DNA of 64,000 nucleotides, taken from the NCBI RefSeq assembly GCF_014648495.1, contig NZ_BMRF01000001.1, positions 124,001 through 188,000 on the forward strand, read 5' to 3'. Positions 60,586 to 64,000 of this stretch are shown here, piece by piece; within the stretch, counting starts at the first letter, position 1, and every line of letters starts with the position of its first letter. The notes beneath the pieces were generated by a model that was not told the origin of the DNA, made no database searches, and was given only the letters and a program-made list of their open reading frames with translations. The stretch comes from Actinomadura cremea. GTDB lineage: Bacteria; Actinomycetota; Actinomycetes; Streptosporangiales; Streptosporangiaceae. Position numbers and translations under genes: made by a program.

Positions 60586-61074
60586 TGTTCCTCCCGATGT
60601 GGTCCGACCCGGACGATCGTCCGGATGTGGGGACGTGACTCAGCGTGGTCAATGGGATGCCGAGCGGTCCACCGTGTTGCGTTCTCGCGCAAAATGCCGG
60701 GCGCGATTGCGGCTGTGACCAGGAACAATTCTGCGGTTATCGCTACATTTCCCGTTCGGGATTCGGCGCCGGTCGCCGGCGGCCTCCGGTCGCGCCGGCG
60801 CCGATCCCGCATCGGGCGCGGTGCGGTCGTCCGGACGGTGCGTCCGCTCCGATGATCTCGGCCGTGGCGGTGCGATCGGTTCGGGATGGCGGCGGTTCCC
60901 GCAGGTGAGCGTGTCCGTTCGCCGTCGGATCATCTGTCAGGCGGCGCCGTGCGGGTGTTCGGGAAAGCCCGGCGAACAAGCTGACAACAACGATCTTCTT
61001 GTGGATTCACGAGCGATTGGTGACGGTGGTTTCCGCCAAGGGCATCGCCCCAGCTCCTGAAACACGGGGGAACG
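60586..61074. other. 489-bp divergent intergenic region before the cell-wall cassette
   Basis: No gene is supported. The half near 61000 has a hairpin-like stretch (TGTTCGGGAAAGCCCGGCGA plus ACA) and an AT-richer segment (GCTGACAACAACGATCTTCT). The long leader could hold a riboswitch or attenuator, since wall hydrolase genes in actinomycetes often have c-di-AMP riboswitches, but I could not recognise that motif here. Confidence 0.4.
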
Positions 61075-61920
61075 ATGAAGCCGTCCTCAATCGCCGCCGC
61101 CTTCGCGGCGGCCGCCCTGCTCACCGGCCTGACCGGCGCGTCCGAAGCGTCGACGGCGCGAACGGCCGGCGCCAGGGCCCTTCCGAGCGTGAACATGGAG
61201 GCCACCGTCAAGGCGGCCCAGATCGATCCGCGGCGGGCCGATGACACGCTGACCCCGGGCGCCGAGGCCAGCGTGCTGCTCGTGGAGCGGGCGCTGCGCG
61301 ACCGGCGGCTGCTCGACGCGAAGTGGGTGGACGGGTACTTCGGCACCACGACGATCGCCGCCTACGCGAAGTACCAGAAGTCGCTCGGATTCACCGGCCT
61401 GGACGCCAACGGGCTGCCGGGCAAGACGTCGCTCGCCCGACTCGGGACCGGTCGCTTCACCGTCACCCGCGCCATCGAACCGGGTGACCGGGTGTCCAGC
61501 GGCGGTGTCACCGTCAACACCCGCACGCGCAGCATGCTGGCCGAGGCGACGCGGCTGCTCGGCCGCGAACTGGTCCTCGAGCAGGGCTCGTACAACCCCG
61601 GCGGCGACCCCACGTCCGCGGGCACCCACGACGGCGGCGGCGCCGTCGACATCTCGGTGCGGGGGATGGACGCCGCCACCCGCACCTCGGTCGCCCGCGA
61701 GCTGCGCCGTGTCGGCTTCGCGGCCTGGGTGCGCAGCCCCGACCAGGGCGACTGGCCGTGGCACGTCCACGCCGTCGCCATCAGCGACACCGACCTCTCC
61801 AGCCAGGCCCAGCACCAGGTCGGCGACTACTACCTCGGGCTGGACGGGCTCGCCGGCCGCGGCCCCGACGACGGCCCGAAGGTGACCGTCCGCACCTGGG
61901 AGGAGTACCGGCTCCGCTGA
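61075..61920 (+). CDS. Secreted peptidoglycan-binding, M15-like D-Ala-D-Ala carboxypeptidase
   Basis: A 281-residue protein, ATG 61075 with GGGGGA upstream. The signal peptide (SIAAAFAAAALLTGLTGASE) spans residues 1-25. Residues 55-130 are a PG-binding-1 helical domain (SVLLVERALRDRRLLDAKWV, DGYFGTTTIAAYAKYQKSLG). Residues 150-265 hold an M15/DacY-like peptidase domain with Zn ligands in SAGTHDGGGAVDISVRGMDA (His and Asp) and DQGDWPWHVHAVAISDTD (HxH). It should cut stem peptides of the wall. It is followed 41 bases later by the M23-type gene in the same direction. Confidence 0.88.
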   Translation: MKPSSIAAAFAAAALLTGLTGASEASTARTAGARALPSVNMEATVKAAQIDPRRADDTLTPGAEASVLLVERALRDRRLLDAKWVDGYFGTTTIAAYAKYQKSLGFTGLDANGLPGKTSLARLGTGRFTVTRAIEPGDRVSSGGVTVNTRTRSMLAEATRLLGRELVLEQGSYNPGGDPTSAGTHDGGGAVDISVRGMDAATRTSVARELRRVGFAAWVRSPDQGDWPWHVHAVAISDTDLSSQAQHQVGDYYLGLDGLAGRGPDDGPKVTVRTWEEYRLR

Positions 61921-61961
61921 CCCATCCGCAATCCAGGCTCCGCGAACAGAAGGAGATCGGC

Positions 61962-62849
61962 ATGCGTACGCTCAACAAGGTCCTCACCGCGACGACCGCC
62001 GCGATCGCGCTCGGCGGGGCGGCGTCCGTCCTCGCGTCGCCCGCCTCGGCGGCGAGCCGCAACGGCGTGTGCGAGAGCGGCGAGTTCTGTTACTACTACA
62101 ACAGCGACAACCAGGGGTCGGTCTCCGACTTCACCGGCTCGATCGCCGACTACGGCACCGAACAGCCCTCCTGCTACGACTTCAAGGGCGCGGGCAACGG
62201 CAAGGGCCAGTGCATCAAGAACAACGCCGCCGCGGTGTGGAACCGCAGCACCAAGACCGTCCGCGTGCATTACAACAGCAACTACGGCGGCACGTACCAG
62301 GACTTCAAGGCGGGCGCCAAGGGCAACCTGAACTCCAGCCTGAAGAACCAGAACGCCTCGCACCAGTTCTCGCCGTCCTCGCGCACGAACATGTCGTACG
62401 GGCTGTACACGCTGAGCGGCGGCCGCATCACCTGCGGCTTCGACGGCTACACGAGCACCCCCGGACGGCACGAGGGCATCGACATCGCCCGCGGCGTCGG
62501 CTCCGACGTCCACGCCCTGGTGAGCGGCCAGGTCATCTACATCGCGCGCGGGGCCAACGGCAGCGGAGGGCTGTCCACGATCTCCGTCTACAACTCCTCG
62601 CTGAACAAGACGGTGATCTACCTGCACTCCGCGCCGCGGTCCTCCCTGTCCGTGGGCCAGCAGGTCAGCCGCGGCCAGGTCATCGCCGACGAGGCGTGGC
62701 GCGGGGTGTCGTCCAGCTCGGCCGCGCACACCCACGTCGAGATGCGGCCCGGACGTCAGACGCACGCGGCCAAGAGCGTCAACGACCCGAACCTGCAGAA
62801 CCCGAACCCGACCTCGTTCTGGAACTCCCAGGGCTACAACATCCGATAA
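61962..62849 (+). CDS. I36-like module fused to M23 endopeptidase, secreted
   Basis: A 295-residue protein; ATG 61962 with AAGGAG 7 bases upstream. Signal peptide 1-31 (TTAAIALGGAASVLASPASA). Residues 32-130 are a peptidase-inhibitor-I36/crystallin-like domain with three or four cysteines (NGVCESGEFCYYYNSDNQGS, CYDFKGAGNGKGQCIKNNAA). Residues 150-290 are an M23 (LytM) domain with HEGIDIARG, AAHTHVEMRPG (HxH) and SGQVIYIARG. It would cut peptidoglycan cross-bridges, while the I36-like part may bind or protect. Its N-terminal module is nearly identical in DNA to that of the next gene. Confidence 0.9.
   Translation: MRTLNKVLTATTAAIALGGAASVLASPASAASRNGVCESGEFCYYYNSDNQGSVSDFTGSIADYGTEQPSCYDFKGAGNGKGQCIKNNAAAVWNRSTKTVRVHYNSNYGGTYQDFKAGAKGNLNSSLKNQNASHQFSPSSRTNMSYGLYTLSGGRITCGFDGYTSTPGRHEGIDIARGVGSDVHALVSGQVIYIARGANGSGGLSTISVYNSSLNKTVIYLHSAPRSSLSVGQQVSRGQVIADEAWRGVSSSSAAHTHVEMRPGRQTHAAKSVNDPNLQNPNPTSFWNSQGYNIR
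62007..62369 (+). repeat. Duplicated I36-like module, copy A
   Basis: This 363-bp stretch matches 62941-63303 without a gap at a constant offset of 934 bases, clearly similar but with scattered substitutions. It encodes the end of the signal peptide and the whole I36-like domain. The two copies border different catalytic domains. Confidence 0.85.
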
Positions 62850-62883
62850 CGCGCCGCGGCCCTGACAGAAGAGGAAGACGACT

Positions 62884-63828
62884 GTGTCGACACGAACTGC
62901 GCGGCTGATCGCGCGGCTCACCGCGGCGGCCGCCGTGCTGGCGCTCGGCGGGGCGGTCCTCGTCCCGGCGCCGCCCGCCTCGGCCGCGAGCCGCAACGGC
63001 GTCTGCGAGGACGGCGAGTTCTGCTACTACTTCAACAGCGGCAACGAAGGGTCGGTCTCGGACTTCACCGGCTCGGTCGCCGACTACGGCACCACGCAGC
63101 CTTCCTGCTACGACTTCAAGGGGTCGGGCAACGGCAAGGGGCAGTGCATCAAGAACGCCGCCGCCTCGGTGTGGAACCGCAGCGGCAAAACCGTTCGCGT
63201 CCACTACAACAGCAACTACGGCGGCACATACCAGGACTTCAAGCCGGGCGCCAAGGGCAACCTGAACTCCAGCCTGAAGAACCAGAACGCCTCGCACCAG
63301 TTCCTGGGCTCCACACCGCCGACCGGGTGCAAGACGGACGGCACGCACAGCAAGCTGCCCACGACGATCCTCGTGTACCGGGTCTCCCTCAACCGCGTGG
63401 AACGGGTGCCGTTCGAGACCTACGTCAAGAACGTCCTGCCCAACGAGTGGGTCACGAGCTGGCCGGGAGAGTCCCTGCGGGCCGGGGCGGTGGCCGTCAA
63501 GAGCTACGGCTGGTACTGGGCGCTGCACTCGACGCGCAAGACGTCGAGCGGCCAGTGCTTCGACGTCTACGACACCACGTCGAGCCAGGTGTACAAGCCC
63601 GGCTCCGCGACCGCGTCGACGAACGCCGCGGTGGACGCGACCTGGAACACCCGGATGACCCGCGGCGGGAAGATCCTGCAGGCCCACTACTGCGCCACGA
63701 CGACGGCGTGCGGCGGCTGGGTCACCGGGGACTGGATGTCGCAGTACGGCTCTCGCGATAGGGCCGACGAGGGCTGGAACCACTCCCGGATCCTCAAGTC
63801 CTACTACAGCGGGATCGTCCTGTCCTGA
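62884..63828 (+). CDS. I36-like module fused to SpoIID/LytB domain, secreted
   Basis: A 314-residue protein, GTG 62884, with AAGAGGAAGACG upstream. Signal peptide 1-35 (TAAAAVLALGGAVLVPAPPA). Residues 37-140 are the I36-like module (NGVCEDGEFCYYFNSGNEGS). Residues 155-305 are SpoIID/LytB-like: VERVPFETYVKNVLPNEWVT, SLRAGAVAVKSYGWYWALHS and GGWVTGDWMSQYGSRDRADE. SpoIID proteins are lytic transglycosylases that cleave denuded glycan. It lies 34 bases after the M23-type gene, so the three hydrolase genes 61075-63828 form one operon. Confidence 0.88.
   Translation: MSTRTARLIARLTAAAAVLALGGAVLVPAPPASAASRNGVCEDGEFCYYFNSGNEGSVSDFTGSVADYGTTQPSCYDFKGSGNGKGQCIKNAAASVWNRSGKTVRVHYNSNYGGTYQDFKPGAKGNLNSSLKNQNASHQFLGSTPPTGCKTDGTHSKLPTTILVYRVSLNRVERVPFETYVKNVLPNEWVTSWPGESLRAGAVAVKSYGWYWALHSTRKTSSGQCFDVYDTTSSQVYKPGSATASTNAAVDATWNTRMTRGGKILQAHYCATTTACGGWVTGDWMSQYGSRDRADEGWNHSRILKSYYSGIVLS
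62941..63303 (+). repeat. Duplicated I36-like module, copy B
   Basis: The partner of 62007-62369, gap-free over 363 bp. Differences are mainly at third codon positions, with a few amino-acid changes such as NSDNQ to NSGNE. Module duplication or recombination within the operon is indicated. Confidence 0.85.
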
Positions 63829-63848
63829 CGCCCGCGAACCGTCCGGCC

Positions 63849-64000
63849 TCAGTTCCCCGCCGCGTCACCGCGCGGCGGGGAACCGGGGTCTTCGACGATG
63901 ATCTGGAAGTTGACCGGCCGGCTGCCGGGGAACGCGACCCGTCCCGCCGCGTCCACCATCTTGAACCGGACGTAGCACAGGCCCGGCTTCCGCGGCGTGG
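63849..64000 (-). CDS. C-terminal part of an Ig-like (NBR1-type) domain protein, runs off right edge
   Basis: The minus-strand frame from the window edge reads TPRKPGLCYVRFKMVDAAGR then VAFPGSRPVNFQIIVEDPGS and a stop at 63851-63849. The pattern, aromatic strand followed by VDAAGRVAFPG and a final strand, is that of the last part of an NBR1-Ig-like or similar beta-sandwich domain of secreted proteins. Only 50 residues are visible. It converges on the SpoIID-like gene and may belong to the same wall-related region. Confidence 0.6.
   Translation of the reverse strand, partial: TPRKPGLCYVRFKMVDAAGRVAFPGSRPVNFQIIVEDPGSPPRGDAAGN
63852..63883 (-). terminator. Hairpin overlapping the end of the right-edge gene
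   Basis: GTTCCCCGCCGCG at 63852-63864 pairs with CGCGGCGGGGAAC at 63871-63883. It follows the SpoIID-like gene by 23 bases and includes the last codons of the convergent gene. It is a likely terminator for the wall-hydrolase operon. Confidence 0.6.

Noticed and set aside
60586-61074. c-di-AMP (ydaO-type) riboswitch before the wall-hydrolase operon
   Set aside because: The position would fit, but I could not find the conserved paired elements of that class by eye. A covariance search would decide.

Overview
The window is very GC-rich (about 70 percent or more by eye). It carries actinobacterial markers throughout: SARP/AfsR-type regulators, F420-dependent LLM oxidoreductases, DUF5997, and frequent GTG starts. 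Gene families and base use best fit a filamentous actinomycete of the Thermomonosporaceae (Actinomadura-like). That placement is inference from gene content, and no rRNA or tRNA is present to confirm it. The layout suggests an accessory chromosome arm: many one- or two-gene units, many regulators, and several decayed genes and transposase scraps.

Region 1-5 kb is a graveyard. It has an AraC-type fragment, transposase-like scraps, an integrase-core remnant, a tyrosine-recombinase remnant and a frameshifted azoreductase. Between them sit intact genes (a TIGR03086 protein, a DUF5997/LysR-domain pair, small membrane proteins). Region 5-9.2 kb holds a membrane protein, an NTF2-like protein, and a DsbA-like protein facing an FMN reductase across a perfect 20-bp inverted repeat, followed by an apparent dehydrogenase-LuxR chimera. 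Region 9.2-12.9 kb codes two secreted proteins. One is LamG-like. The other combines a ricin-type lectin, an aerolysin-like stretch and a glycine-zipper tail. Strong hairpins, an IS630 remnant and a LysR remnant lie around them.

Region 12.9-25 kb holds an MFS exporter with an FMN reductase, a divergent 1080-aa SARP regulator, a PEP-utilizer-like phosphotransferase paired with a lipocalin-like protein under a divergent TetR, an LLM oxidoreductase and an HxlR regulator. Region 25-32 kb has a small DUF998/DUF4287/NmrA/lipoprotein run, then a TetR-controlled unit (hypothetical, SDR, P450) with a clear palindromic operator. Region 31.9-36.6 kb is a complete urease operon in the order ureAB(fused)-C-F-G-D on the minus strand.

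Region 37-43 kb has a secreted subtilase, a glycosyltransferase, a decayed stretch, a quinone oxidoreductase and a SUKH-like protein. Region 43.4-51 kb holds two very large ATPase regulators (LuxR type and SARP type), each facing small target genes (two VOC proteins; a hemerythrin/DUF4267 protein). Four CCAAG repeats at 11-12 bp spacing lie in front of the hemerythrin gene. Region 52-58 kb has a CPBP protease, a two-component system facing a tandem pair of paralogous small membrane proteins, a methyltransferase, a DinB-like protein and a nitroreductase.

Region 58.3-64 kb has an NhaA-DsbA fusion, then a cell-wall cassette: a small secreted protein, a PG-binding/M15-like peptidase, and two adjacent secreted proteins. 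These two share a recently duplicated I36-like (crystallin-fold) N-terminal module but carry different C-terminal domains (M23 endopeptidase versus SpoIID/LytB). This cassette and the lectin/pore-like protein are the best candidates for new biology.
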